Shown in pieces: positions 17,001-26,377 of a DNA stretch of 64,000 nt. The translations under genes were made by a program, and so were the position numbers. The stretch's first letter is position 1. Each line of letters starts with the position of its first letter. The notes under the pieces are model-generated. The model searched no databases. It saw nothing but the letters and a program-made list of their open reading frames with translations, and was not told the origin of the DNA. The stretch covers positions 28,968 to 92,967 of the forward strand of contig JACQWY010000013.1 of the NCBI GenBank assembly GCA_016209015.1. Reading direction: 5' to 3'. This DNA comes from Gammaproteobacteria bacterium (GTDB lineage: Bacteria; Pseudomonadota; Gammaproteobacteria; Ga0077536).

Positions 17001-20000
17001 GTACCGGCCCCCTGCACATCGGCACGACGACGGTCTGCGAGGCCTGCCACACGAATTCGGCGGCAACGCTGTCCTGGACCAGCACGCCCACGGCGGGCAA
17101 CGTCGATCACAATCACATCACGAACACCGTGCCCTGCACCGCCTGCCATGCGAACGCGGCAGGGGCGAGCCTCGCGATCGACGGCATGGTGATTACGGGG
17201 CGGCCCGTGACGACCATCGGCGGCACGCCGCACCCGGCGACCGGCGATTGCGGTGGTTGCCACAACCGCTCGAACTGGCAGGGCGCGAGCTTCGATCACA
17301 CCGGCGTGACGAGCGGTTGCGCGGCGTCCGGCTGCCATACCGACGGCCGCACGAGCTCGCCGCTCGGCCGTGCCGCGAGCCACATCGCGACGAACACGAA
17401 CTGCCAGGACTGCCACTACGTCGGCGTCTCCTTCACGCCGCACACCACCGTCAAGCACGCGGACATCACGGCCCCGACGCCCTGCGCGGCCTGCCACGAC
17501 GGCGCGGTGCACGACGGCATCACGATCACCGGCAAGAGCTCACCGCACATCCCGACCAATGTTCCGACCGCGACGGACTGCGGCACCTGCCACGTCGGCG
17601 CACAGAACTCGCTGAACTGGGCGGGTGGTGTCTATCACTCGAAAGTCACCGTGACCTCGGGATGCACGACCTGCCACGACGGCTCGCTGATCGCAGCCGG
17701 TGCGGACGCCAAGGGCGCGAATCACATCGACTCGAGCTCGAACTGCGAGACTTGTCACGGCACCTCGGTGTGGAGTCCGACGACGACCATCGATCACACC
17801 CAGGTCACCGGCACGTGCGTGAGCTGTCACGACAACGCGAGTCACGATGGCCACCTGATAGGCGGCAAGGGTCCGGAGCACATCGGGTCGAGCAATGCCT
17901 GCGACGTCTGCCATACGGATTCGGCTTCCACGCTGTCCTGGACCTCGTCGCCGGCGGCGGGCAACGTGCCGCATGCCCAGATCACCAACACGACGCCGTG
18001 TACGGCGTGTCACGCGACCGGTGCAGCCAGCAGCGTCGTCGACGGCATGACGGTACAGGGCCGGCCCGCCACGGTAGCGGGCGGCGGTCCGCACCCCACG
18101 ACCGGCGACTGCCAGTTGTGTCATTCGACGTCGAACTGGGCGAGCGTAAATTTCGACCACGCCGGGGTGACGAGCGGCTGCGCGAATTCGGGCTGCCACG
18201 TCGACGGCCGGACCTCCTCGCCGCTCGGGCGTTCCGCGAACCACTTCGTGACGAACACGAAGTGCGAGGACTGCCACTACACGGGTAACGCATTCACCCC
18301 GCGCATGGCGGTGAAGCACGCCGACTTCACCTCGTTGACGCCCTGCTCGGCCTGCCACGACGGCGGAACCCACGACGGCATCGTGGTGACGGGCAAGTCG
18401 CAGGATCACGTCCCGACGGTCGCGGACTGCGCGGGGTGTCACGTCGGCGCCGAGACGACGCTGTCCTGGGTGGGCGGTACGTTCGACCACAGCGGCACGA
18501 CGAACGGCTGTTCCAACTGTCACGACAATACGCACCACGCGGGCCGCGGCCCGAATCACATCGGCACCAGCGCGCTCTGCGAGGCCTGTCATACGGACTC
18601 GGCGTCGACCCTGGATTGGACGTCTACGCCGACCGCCGGCAATGTACCGCACGCGCAGATCTCGAACACCGTGCCATGTACGGGCTGCCATGCGAGCGGC
18701 GCGCTCAGCAGCACGGTCGACGGGATGACGGTGCAGGGCCGTCCGGCGCTGAAGGCGGACAATTCGCAGCATCCGACGACGGGCGACTGCGCGGGCTGCC
18801 ACAACACCACGAACTGGACGAGTGTCGTCTTCGACCATTCCGGCGTAGCAAACAACTGTTCGCAGTCCGGGTGTCACGAGGACGGCCGCGCCGCGGCGCC
18901 GCTCGGGCGCTCGGCGAACCATTTCGCGACGAACATGAACTGTCAGGACTGCCACAACATCGGCGGCTCGTTCACCCCGCACACGACGGTCGTCCATGCG
19001 GACTTCACGACGCTGACACCGTGCGCAACCTGCCACGACGGCGCGGTGCACGACGGCGTGACGGTGACGGGCAAGAGCACGCCTCACATCCCGACGACCG
19101 TGCCTTCGGCGACCGACTGCACGACCTGCCACACCGGTTCGCAGAACACGCTGTCGTGGTCCGGCGGTCAGTACCACAGCAAGGTGACGGTGACCTCGGG
19201 TTGCACGACATGTCATGACGGTACGCTGACCGCCACCGGCGCCCAACCGAAGAGCGCGCACCACGTGGCGACGTCGAACTCCTGCGAGAAGTGCCACGGC
19301 ACCGCGAACTGGCTGCCGCTCTCGGGCATCGATCACGCCGAGGTGACGGGCACCTGCGTGAGCTGCCACGACGGCGCCGCCCACGAGAGTCTGACGATCT
19401 CCGGCAAGGGGCCGCAGCACATCGGGAGCAGCAACACCTGCGACGGCTGCCACACGGATTCGGCTGCGACCCTGCTGTGGACTTCGACACCGACGGCCGG
19501 CAACGTGCCGCACGCGCTGATCGCGCCCGTCACGCCGTGCACGACCTGTCACTCGAGCAGCGCGGCGAGCAGCGTGGTGGATGGCATGACGGTGCAGGGC
19601 CGGCCGGCCCTGAAAGCCGACCATGCCCCTCATCCGGCGTCCGGTGACTGCGTGCTCTGCCACAGCACGAACTCCTGGCTCGGTGCGGCGTTCAGCCATA
19701 CCGGCGTGACGAACGGCTGCGCCGATGCCGGCTGCCACGTCGACGGAAATGCCGCGGCGCCGCTCGGACGCTCGGCGAACCACTTCGCGACGAACACGAA
19801 CTGTCAGGACTGCCACAACGTCGGCGGCACGTTCACGCCGCGCAAGACCGTGGTACACGCCGACTTCACGACGCTCACGCCCTGCGCGGCCTGCCACGAC
19901 GGCGGCACGCACGACGGCATCGTGGTGACCGGCACGAGCCCGGGTCACATTGTGACGAACATCCCGACGGCGACGGACTGCGGTACGTGCCACGTCGGTG

Positions 20001-23000
20001 CGCAGAACACGCTGTCCTGGGCGGGCGGTCAGTATCACAGCAAGGTCACCGTGACCTCGGGCTGCGCGAGCTGCCACGCGGATGGCAGCGCGAGCTCGCC
20101 GCTCGGACGCTCGGCGAACCACTTCGCGACGAACACGAACTGTCAGGACTGCCATGCCGCGAACGGCACGTCCTTCACGCCGCACACGACCGTGAAGCAC
20201 TCCGACTTCACGACGCTCAAGCCCTGCGCGAGCTGCCACGACGGCGCAGTGCACGACGGCGTCACCGTGAGCGGCACGAACCCGGGCCATATCGCGACGA
20301 ACCTCCCGATCCCGACGGACTGCGCGACCTGCCACGTCGGCGCCGAGACGTCGCTGAGCTGGGCGAACGGCCGTTACCACGAGAAGGTCGAGATCGGCAC
20401 GAACTGCACGAGCTGCCATTCCGACGGACACGCGACCTCGCCGCTCGGCCGCTCGGCGCAGCACTTCGCGACGAATACGAGCTGCCAGGACTGCCATACC
20501 TCGGGCGGCGCGTTCTCGCCGCGCAAGACCGTGGTGCACGCCGACTTCACGACCCTGACCCCCTGCGCGAGCTGTCACGACGGCGCAACCCACGACGGCA
20601 TCACGGTCACGGGCAAGAGCACGCCGCACATCCCGACGAACCTGCCGTCGGCGACGGACTGTGCGACCTGCCACACCGGCGCCCAGAACACGCTGTCCTG
20701 GACGGGCGGGCTCTATCATTCGAAGGTCACGGTGACGAGCGGCTGCACGAGCTGCCACGACGGCACGCAGACCGCGGCCGGTGCGCAGGCCAAGGGCACG
20801 AACCACGTGGCGAGCTCGAACAGTTGCGAGAAGTGCCACGGCACCGCGGCCTGGAGCCCGCTCTCCGGGATCGACCACACCCAGGTCACGGGCACTTGCG
20901 TGAGCTGCCACGACAACGCGGCCCACGACGGCCTGACGATCGGCGGCAAGGGCCCGCAGCACATAGGCACGAGCAATCTCTGCGAGATCTGCCACACGGA
21001 TTCGGCCTCGAGCCTGCTGTGGACCTCGACGCCGACCGCCGGGAACATGCCGCACGCGCAGATCACCTCGACGACGCCCTGCACGACCTGCCATGCGACG
21101 GGCGCGCCGAGCAGCGTCGTCGACGGCATGACGGTGCAGGGTCGTCCGGCGCTCGACGGACACGGCAATGCGCACGTCGCGACGGGCGATTGCGTGAACT
21201 GCCACAACACCTCGAACTGGACGAGCGCCTCGTTCAACCACACCGGCGTGTCGAGCGGCTGCACGGCCGTGGGCTGTCATACCGACGGCCGGGCCACGGC
21301 GCCGCTCGGACGCTCGGCGAACCACTTCGCGACGAACACGAACTGTCAGGACTGCCACAACGTCGGCGGCTCGTTCACGCCGCGCAAGACCGTGGTGCAC
21401 GCCGACTTCACGACCCTGACGCCGTGCGCGAGCTGCCACGACGGCAGCACGCACGACGGCATCGTGGTGACCGGCACGAACGTGGGGCACATCGCGACGA
21501 ACGTTCCGGCGGCGACCGACTGCGCGACCTGCCACGTCGGCGCCCAGAACACGCTGTCCTTCGTCGGCGGGCAGTACCACAGCAAGGTGACCGTCACCAC
21601 CGGCTGCACGAGCTGTCACACGGATGGCCGCACGAGCTCGCCGCTCGGGCGTTCGGCGAACCACTTCGCGACGAACACGAAGTGCGAGGACTGCCACTAC
21701 GTCGGTAACACGTTCACGCCCCACACGACGGTCAAGCACGCCGATTTCACGACGCTCACGCCCTGCAAGACCTGCCACGACGGCGCGGTGCACGACGGTG
21801 TGACGGTGACCGGCAAGACGACGAACCACATCGCGACGACGGCGGATTGCGCGGGCTGTCACGTCGGCGCGGAGACGACACTGAACTGGGCGGGCGGTAC
21901 GTTCGATCACACCGGCACGAGCACCGGCTGCGCGACCTGCCACGACGGCACGCATGCCGGCGGCACGGGCCCGCAGCACATCGGCACGACCACGCTCTGC
22001 GAGGCCTGCCATACCAACTCCGCGACGACGAAGCTCTGGACCTCGACGCCGACCACGGGCAACGTGCCGCACGGCCAGATCACCTCGACCACGCCGTGCA
22101 CGACCTGCCACGCGACCGCGACCGGCACGAGCTTCACGATCGACGGCATGACGATCACCGGCCGGCCGCTCAAGGAGGCGGATGGCTCGACGCACCCGAC
22201 GACGGGCGATTGCGTGAACTGTCACGGCACGACGAGCTGGCAGGGTGCGGTGTTCAACCACAGCGGCGTGACGAGCGGCTGCTCGGCCTCGGGCTGCCAC
22301 ACCGACGGCAACGTGAGCTCGCCGCTCGGGCGCTCGGCGAATCACTTCGCGACGAACACGAACTGCCAGGACTGCCACAACGTCGGCAGCGCGTTCACGC
22401 CGCGGAAGACCATGAAGCACGCCGATCTGACCGCGTTGACGCCCTGCGCGAGCTGCCACGACGGTGCGGTGCACGACGGCGTGACGGTGACGGGCACGAG
22501 CGCTTTCCCCGGCCACATCCCGACGAACATCCCGACGCCGACGGATTGCGGCACCTGCCATACCGGCGCGGAGACCTCGCTGTCGTTCGCCGGCGGTCAG
22601 TACCACAGCAAGGTCGCAGTCAGCACGAACTGCACGAACTGCCACAGCGACGGCCGCACGAGCTCGCCGCTCGGCCGCGCGGCGACGCACATCGGCACGA
22701 ACTCGCAGTGCCAGGACTGCCACACCACGTCGGCCTGGGCGCCCGCCAAGAGCCCGATCCAGCACGGCGACATCACGACGCTCGTGCCCTGCCTCGCCTG
22801 CCACGACAACGCGGCGCACGACGGCAACACGATCGCCGGCAAGGGCCCGAACCACATCGCGAGCTCGAGCCTCTGCCAGAACTGCCACAATACGAACGTC
22901 TGGTCGCCGCACACGACGATCGACCACACCCAGGTGACCGGGACCTGCGTGAGCTGCCACGACAATGCGAGCCACGACGGCATCACGATCGGGGGCAAGG

Positions 23001-26000
23001 GTGCGCAGCACATCGGCAGCAGCAATACCTGCGACGGTTGCCACACCGATTCGTCCGCGACGCTGTCCTGGGAGTCGACACCGACGGCCGGCAACGTGAA
23101 CCACCTGCTGATCACCTCGACCTCGCCGTGCACGACCTGCCATGCGACGGCCGCCGGCACGAGCCTCACGGTCGACGGCATGGTCGTCACCGGTCGCCCC
23201 GTGAAGAAGGCGGACAACACCGCCCATCCGGCGGCGAGCGACTGCGTGGGTTGCCACAGCACCACGGCCTGGACGCCGGCGACGGGCTTCGATCACACGG
23301 GTGTGAACAGCGGCTGTACTGCAGCGGGCTGCCACGTCGACGGCAACGCGAGCTCGCCGATGGGACGCGGCGCGAACCACATCGCGACGAACACGAACTG
23401 CCAGGATTGCCACAACACCGGTGCCGCCTGGACGCCGCGCAAGACCATGGTGCATGCGGACCTCACGGCGCTGACCCCGTGCGCGAGCTGTCACGACGGC
23501 GCGACCCACGACGGGATCGTCATCCTCGGCAAGAACGGCGGCCACATCGCGACGAACATCCCGTCGGCGACGGATTGCGGCACCTGCCACGTCGGCGCGC
23601 AGAACACGCTGTCGTTCGCGGGCGGCGCGTACCACGCGAACGTGACGGTCACGAGTCAGTGCACGAGCTGCCACACCGACGGCCGGACGAGCTCGCCGAT
23701 CGGCCGCGCCGCGACGCACATCGGCACGAACACGCGCTGCCAGGATTGCCACACGACGACGGCCTGGACGCCGGCGAAGGCGACGATCAACCACGCCGAT
23801 ATCACGGCGCTGACGCCGTGCCTCGCCTGTCACGACAACGCATCACACGACGGCAACGTGATTACCGGCAAGAGCGGGCAGCACATCGCGACGACGAGCC
23901 TCTGCCAGAACTGCCACAACACGAGTGTCTGGCGCCCGGCGACGAGCGTCGATCACACCCAGGTCTCCGGCACCTGCGTGAGCTGCCACGACAACGCGAG
24001 CCACGACGGCCAGACGATCGCCGGCAAGAGCGCACAGCACATCGGCACGAGCAATGCCTGCGACGCCTGCCATACGAATTCGGCATCCGCGCTGTCCTGG
24101 ACCTCGACGCCGACCGCGGGCAACGTGAATCATGCGTACATCACGGCGACCACGCCGTGCACGGCCTGCCATGCGACGAACCAGCCGAGCCGCACCATCG
24201 AGAGCATGACCGTGCAGGGCCGGCCGGCGCTGAAGGCCAACGGCACGCAGCATCCCGTGACCGGCGACTGCGGCGCCTGCCACAGCATGACGGCCTGGGT
24301 GCCGGCCGTGACTTTCGATCACAGCGGCATCGTGAACAACTGTTCGCAGTCCGGGTGCCACATCGACGGCAATACGAGTCCGCCGAGCGGCCGCGGTGCG
24401 CAGCACATCCCGACGAATGCGAATTGCCAGGATTGCCACGCCATCGGCACGACGTTCACGCCGCACACGACCGTGAAGCATTCGGACATCACGACGCTCA
24501 CGCCCTGCGCGAGCTGTCACAACGGCACGGTGCGCGACGGCATCACCATCTCCGGCCTGAGCAACGGCCACATCCCGGTCAACGTGCCCTCGGCGACGGA
24601 TTGCACGACCTGCCACGTCGGTTCGCAGAACACGCTGAGCTGGGCGCCGGGCGTCTATCACACCCACGTCACGGCGACGGCGGGCTGTCTGACCTGCCAT
24701 TCCGGCACGTACACCTCGCAGGGCGCAGAGGCGAAGAACGTCGGCCACATCACGAGCTCGAACAACTGCGAGAAGTGCCACAGCACGTCCGTGTTCAAGC
24801 CCGTCGTGAAGGTCGATCACAACGAGCTCACGCTCGGCTCGGGCTGCTACGGCTGCCACAACAACACGACGGCGCAGGGCAAGGGCCCGCAGCACATCAA
24901 GACGAGCAATACCTGCGAGTCCTGCCACAAGACCTCGGCGTCGACACAGTTGTGGGTCCCGGTCAACGCGAGCGATGTCGATCACACCCAGATCACCACA
25001 CTGACGCCGTGCTCGAGCTGCCATGACGGCGCCGTGCACGACGGCATGACCATCGAGGGCAAGGACGTCCAGCACCTCAACACCTCGAACATCTGCGAGA
25101 ACTGCCATACCGGCAATGCGGTCGCGCCGGGCTGGGCGATTCCTTCGCCGGCGGGCGTGAAGCACACCGACGTGATCGGCACCTGCTTCACCTGCCACAA
25201 GGACAACGGCACGAACCACACCGGGCTCGGCACGGTGATCGAGGGCCGCAACACCGCCGCGCACATCGCGACGAACACGGTCTGCGAGGACTGCCATTCG
25301 ACGTCGGCCTGGCGGCCGTACACCCAGGTCAACCACGCGGATGTGACGGGCACCTGCACGAGCTGCCACAACGGCGCCGTCCACGACGGCATCACGGTCC
25401 AGGGCCGGCCGAACGATGCCGTCCACAACAACGCGAACACGCAGGCGAAGCAGTGCGACGACTGCCACACGACCACGACCTGGGTGACGACCGTCTTCGA
25501 CCACACCGGCATTACGACCGGCTGCGCGAGCTGCCATGCGACCGCACTCGCCACGAACAAGCCGAGCGACAAGGTGCACCTCGCGCTCAAGGCGACTGCG
25601 CCCTGCGAGACCTGCCACAAGACGACGCTCGCCTGGACCGTCACGGCCGTCGATCACACCCAGTTCACGACGACCACGCCGTGTGCGAACTGCCACGACG
25701 GCGCGACGGCCACGCACAAGCCCTCCGACACGATCCACAACCAGACGACGTCGGACTGCGTGAACTGCCACGCCACGACGTCCTGGGTCGTGACGTTCTT
25801 CGATCACACCGGCATCACGGGCGCCTGCTCGGGCTGCCACAACGGCACGACGGCGACCGGCAAGACGCAGGCGACGCACTTCATCACGGTACGCGAGTGC
25901 AATTACTGCCACTCGACGTCGGCCTGGAGCGTCCCGATCACGGGCTTCGCGCACCAGGCGGCGAACTTCACCGTGATGAAGCTCAACACGCATCGCGCCT

Positions 26001-26269
26001 ACAGCTCGTTCTCCTGCAAGACCTGCCATGTCGGCAACGCCGAGACCACGGCCTATGTGACGCCGGCCTACTCTGGCAAGTGCGCGGGCTGCCATGCCGT
26101 CAGGTCGACCTATGTGCCGTCTTCCGACGAAGTTTGGAAGGCCAGCAGCCACAGCAGCGACGTCCCGAACGACCTCGCCAGTCATGCGGATTGCGCCGGC
26201 GTATGCCATCCGAAGAGCGCGACCGCGACCAAGTCGGGCGAACACAGGGTCAGTTCGAGCAGCTTCTGA
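14060..26269 (+). CDS. Giant multihaem c-type cytochrome, about 144 haem motifs
   Basis: From the ATG at 14060 the protein is 4069 residues; a GTG at 14054 would add two. A signal peptide covers about residues 1-38. By hand I count about 133 CXXCH, ten CX4CH and one CX3CH motif (26192-26209), or one haem site per 28 residues from residue 63 to the end. The body consists of repeats with cores such as FDHTG, CHDG.HDG, HADFTTLTPC and SPLGR. The N-terminal 45 residues (FDHEQTVFPL then CENCH and CRSCH) match one repeat of the upstream 24-haem protein. Mature composition is high in Thr, Ser, Gly, His and Asn. The frame is open over 12.2 kb with no stop or frameshift. It is probably exported to the periplasm or cell surface as a long electron wire or store; the fold is unknown. 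Confidence 0.95.
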   Translation: MSRGTNKDFAWLQAWTRVFATLALILCALVLPRTAPALSVQMSSFDHEQTVFPLRDAHRLLECENCHQRATFKGLSPECRSCHRLGQIAATYRRNDHMPTSDQCQQCHSTKDWTTVIRTDHKEVTAARCEACHDGTLAPGKPTVHPDTGEDCGTCHTTAEFVSGIFNHTGVTTDCVRCHNNANATGKDPGHMPTNDRCEDCHDPGSWWNAHLDHADITPGTSCATCHNGTRANGKSPTHIVTSEDCGACHSTTTWNSAVFNHTGVTSDCATCHDGTHAQGKGGQHLSTSNTCETCHTPLGWSPATKVDHSQVNGVCSSCHDGATHDGVVVTGRPATIADGTPHPAAGECSGCHVPGDPTWKANPHTPGNLANGCYSCHNGTSAVTKGPAHLGTSTLCESCHATTAWSPRTAMDHTQVTQLTPCIACHDGAVHDAITVVGKGQTHLPTFAGCDSCHGTAAWTPVTTFAHTGITTGCIDCHTGTFPPALGKNPATHIASSTRCQMCHQGTTAWTPLLAAQVDHTQVTGNCTSCHGSALTLDTLTTEVKPLGHLSTTSECSVCHSTTAWKPASGFDHQGISTGCSAAGCHVDGRTSSPLGRGANHFATNATCEDCHSMGVSFTPHTTVKHANFTAPTPCKTCHDGGTHDGITVTGKTQNHIPTTADCGGCHVGAETSLSFVGGTFDHTGTTSGCASCHDKVHEQGMSPTHIATTADCVTCHATAAALLSWTGGTFDHAGTSTGCVTCHDGSHAPADGKGPSHVASTNSCELCHTDSAVTQLWTSTPTSGHMDHGQLTSVTPCAKCHATTAGSSLTIDGMTVTGRPTNTASGEPHPATGDCNACHSTTGWTGVTFAHSGVTSGCSASGCHVDRNTSPPLGRAASHIATNTNCQDCHSIGGTFTPHTTVNHADITNVSPCKNCHDGLVHDGVTVTGKTPTHIPTGADCATCHAGAETSLSWVGGVFDHTGTTSGCSTCHDGTHVAGTGPLHIGTTTVCEACHTNSAATLSWTSTPTAGNVDHNHITNTVPCTACHANAAGASLAIDGMVITGRPVTTIGGTPHPATGDCGGCHNRSNWQGASFDHTGVTSGCAASGCHTDGRTSSPLGRAASHIATNTNCQDCHYVGVSFTPHTTVKHADITAPTPCAACHDGAVHDGITITGKSSPHIPTNVPTATDCGTCHVGAQNSLNWAGGVYHSKVTVTSGCTTCHDGSLIAAGADAKGANHIDSSSNCETCHGTSVWSPTTTIDHTQVTGTCVSCHDNASHDGHLIGGKGPEHIGSSNACDVCHTDSASTLSWTSSPAAGNVPHAQITNTTPCTACHATGAASSVVDGMTVQGRPATVAGGGPHPTTGDCQLCHSTSNWASVNFDHAGVTSGCANSGCHVDGRTSSPLGRSANHFVTNTKCEDCHYTGNAFTPRMAVKHADFTSLTPCSACHDGGTHDGIVVTGKSQDHVPTVADCAGCHVGAETTLSWVGGTFDHSGTTNGCSNCHDNTHHAGRGPNHIGTSALCEACHTDSASTLDWTSTPTAGNVPHAQISNTVPCTGCHASGALSSTVDGMTVQGRPALKADNSQHPTTGDCAGCHNTTNWTSVVFDHSGVANNCSQSGCHEDGRAAAPLGRSANHFATNMNCQDCHNIGGSFTPHTTVVHADFTTLTPCATCHDGAVHDGVTVTGKSTPHIPTTVPSATDCTTCHTGSQNTLSWSGGQYHSKVTVTSGCTTCHDGTLTATGAQPKSAHHVATSNSCEKCHGTANWLPLSGIDHAEVTGTCVSCHDGAAHESLTISGKGPQHIGSSNTCDGCHTDSAATLLWTSTPTAGNVPHALIAPVTPCTTCHSSSAASSVVDGMTVQGRPALKADHAPHPASGDCVLCHSTNSWLGAAFSHTGVTNGCADAGCHVDGNAAAPLGRSANHFATNTNCQDCHNVGGTFTPRKTVVHADFTTLTPCAACHDGGTHDGIVVTGTSPGHIVTNIPTATDCGTCHVGAQNTLSWAGGQYHSKVTVTSGCASCHADGSASSPLGRSANHFATNTNCQDCHAANGTSFTPHTTVKHSDFTTLKPCASCHDGAVHDGVTVSGTNPGHIATNLPIPTDCATCHVGAETSLSWANGRYHEKVEIGTNCTSCHSDGHATSPLGRSAQHFATNTSCQDCHTSGGAFSPRKTVVHADFTTLTPCASCHDGATHDGITVTGKSTPHIPTNLPSATDCATCHTGAQNTLSWTGGLYHSKVTVTSGCTSCHDGTQTAAGAQAKGTNHVASSNSCEKCHGTAAWSPLSGIDHTQVTGTCVSCHDNAAHDGLTIGGKGPQHIGTSNLCEICHTDSASSLLWTSTPTAGNMPHAQITSTTPCTTCHATGAPSSVVDGMTVQGRPALDGHGNAHVATGDCVNCHNTSNWTSASFNHTGVSSGCTAVGCHTDGRATAPLGRSANHFATNTNCQDCHNVGGSFTPRKTVVHADFTTLTPCASCHDGSTHDGIVVTGTNVGHIATNVPAATDCATCHVGAQNTLSFVGGQYHSKVTVTTGCTSCHTDGRTSSPLGRSANHFATNTKCEDCHYVGNTFTPHTTVKHADFTTLTPCKTCHDGAVHDGVTVTGKTTNHIATTADCAGCHVGAETTLNWAGGTFDHTGTSTGCATCHDGTHAGGTGPQHIGTTTLCEACHTNSATTKLWTSTPTTGNVPHGQITSTTPCTTCHATATGTSFTIDGMTITGRPLKEADGSTHPTTGDCVNCHGTTSWQGAVFNHSGVTSGCSASGCHTDGNVSSPLGRSANHFATNTNCQDCHNVGSAFTPRKTMKHADLTALTPCASCHDGAVHDGVTVTGTSAFPGHIPTNIPTPTDCGTCHTGAETSLSFAGGQYHSKVAVSTNCTNCHSDGRTSSPLGRAATHIGTNSQCQDCHTTSAWAPAKSPIQHGDITTLVPCLACHDNAAHDGNTIAGKGPNHIASSSLCQNCHNTNVWSPHTTIDHTQVTGTCVSCHDNASHDGITIGGKGAQHIGSSNTCDGCHTDSSATLSWESTPTAGNVNHLLITSTSPCTTCHATAAGTSLTVDGMVVTGRPVKKADNTAHPAASDCVGCHSTTAWTPATGFDHTGVNSGCTAAGCHVDGNASSPMGRGANHIATNTNCQDCHNTGAAWTPRKTMVHADLTALTPCASCHDGATHDGIVILGKNGGHIATNIPSATDCGTCHVGAQNTLSFAGGAYHANVTVTSQCTSCHTDGRTSSPIGRAATHIGTNTRCQDCHTTTAWTPAKATINHADITALTPCLACHDNASHDGNVITGKSGQHIATTSLCQNCHNTSVWRPATSVDHTQVSGTCVSCHDNASHDGQTIAGKSAQHIGTSNACDACHTNSASALSWTSTPTAGNVNHAYITATTPCTACHATNQPSRTIESMTVQGRPALKANGTQHPVTGDCGACHSMTAWVPAVTFDHSGIVNNCSQSGCHIDGNTSPPSGRGAQHIPTNANCQDCHAIGTTFTPHTTVKHSDITTLTPCASCHNGTVRDGITISGLSNGHIPVNVPSATDCTTCHVGSQNTLSWAPGVYHTHVTATAGCLTCHSGTYTSQGAEAKNVGHITSSNNCEKCHSTSVFKPVVKVDHNELTLGSGCYGCHNNTTAQGKGPQHIKTSNTCESCHKTSASTQLWVPVNASDVDHTQITTLTPCSSCHDGAVHDGMTIEGKDVQHLNTSNICENCHTGNAVAPGWAIPSPAGVKHTDVIGTCFTCHKDNGTNHTGLGTVIEGRNTAAHIATNTVCEDCHSTSAWRPYTQVNHADVTGTCTSCHNGAVHDGITVQGRPNDAVHNNANTQAKQCDDCHTTTTWVTTVFDHTGITTGCASCHATALATNKPSDKVHLALKATAPCETCHKTTLAWTVTAVDHTQFTTTTPCANCHDGATATHKPSDTIHNQTTSDCVNCHATTSWVVTFFDHTGITGACSGCHNGTTATGKTQATHFITVRECNYCHSTSAWSVPITGFAHQAANFTVMKLNTHRAYSSFSCKTCHVGNAETTAYVTPAYSGKCAGCHAVRSTYVPSSDEVWKASSHSSDVPNDLASHADCAGVCHPKSATATKSGEHRVSSSSF
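15720..24520 (+). repeat. Internal SPLGR super-repeats of the giant cytochrome gene
   Basis: Fifteen copies of a module follow the pattern haem motif, [HVED]DG, S-P-L-G-R, NHFATNT, C.DCH. In ten copies the leading haem motif is CX4CH (first at 15800-15820, then near 16637, 17317, 18178, 18857, 19718, 21258, 22279, 23312 and 24337). In five copies it is CXXCH at the same place. Spacing between CX4CH copies is about 680 or 860 bp early and about 1030 bp late, showing duplication of blocks of different size. Long stretches are nearly identical at the DNA level, for example around 19780, 20110 and 21310. Confidence 0.85.
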
Positions 26270-26275
26270 GCCTCC

Positions 26276-26298
26276 GGCGCCGGACTCGTGCCGGCGCC
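26276..26298 (+). terminator. GC-rich hairpin after the giant cytochrome
   Basis: GGCGCCGG (26276-26283) and CCGGCGCC (26291-26298) pair across a 7-base loop directly after the stop codon. No T-run follows, so it may be a weak terminator, an RNA-stabilising hairpin or a processing site that sets different levels for the cytochrome and the downstream barrel gene. Confidence 0.35.
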
Positions 26299-26350
26299 AG
26301 GTCCCCCGAGACGCGCGTCCCGACTTCACCTCAGATTATTGATAAGAAAA

Positions 26351-26377
26351 ATGGCGGATGCTATTGTTCCCAAATGA
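26351..26377 (+). CDS. Eight-codon ORF coupled to the outer-membrane barrel gene
   Basis: An ATG at 26351 in an A/T-rich patch opens eight sense codons (MADAIVPK) and stops at 26375-26377, overlapping the barrel gene's ATG at 26374 as ATGA. Only a weak purine stretch (ATAAGAAAA) precedes it. The arrangement resembles the short ORF before ccmF. It may be a coupling device, or chance. Confidence 0.3.
   Translation: MADAIVPK

Noticed and set aside
15720..24520. CRISPR-like array
   Set aside because: The repeats are long, coding, in frame and contain haem motifs. There are no short direct repeats with unique spacers and no cas genes.
14963..26329. Very long open frames on the minus strand opposite the giant cytochrome (849, 2097 and 828 codons)
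   Set aside because: They are antisense shadows created by the repeated, GC-rich codon pattern of the real gene. Their products are Arg/Val/Ala-rich with no domain, and the sense strand has perfect haem motifs throughout.
25453..26373. N-terminal extension of the barrel gene back into the giant cytochrome gene
   Set aside because: The extra 300 residues lie out of frame inside the cytochrome and are Arg/His/Leu-rich. A signal peptide begins at ATG 26374.
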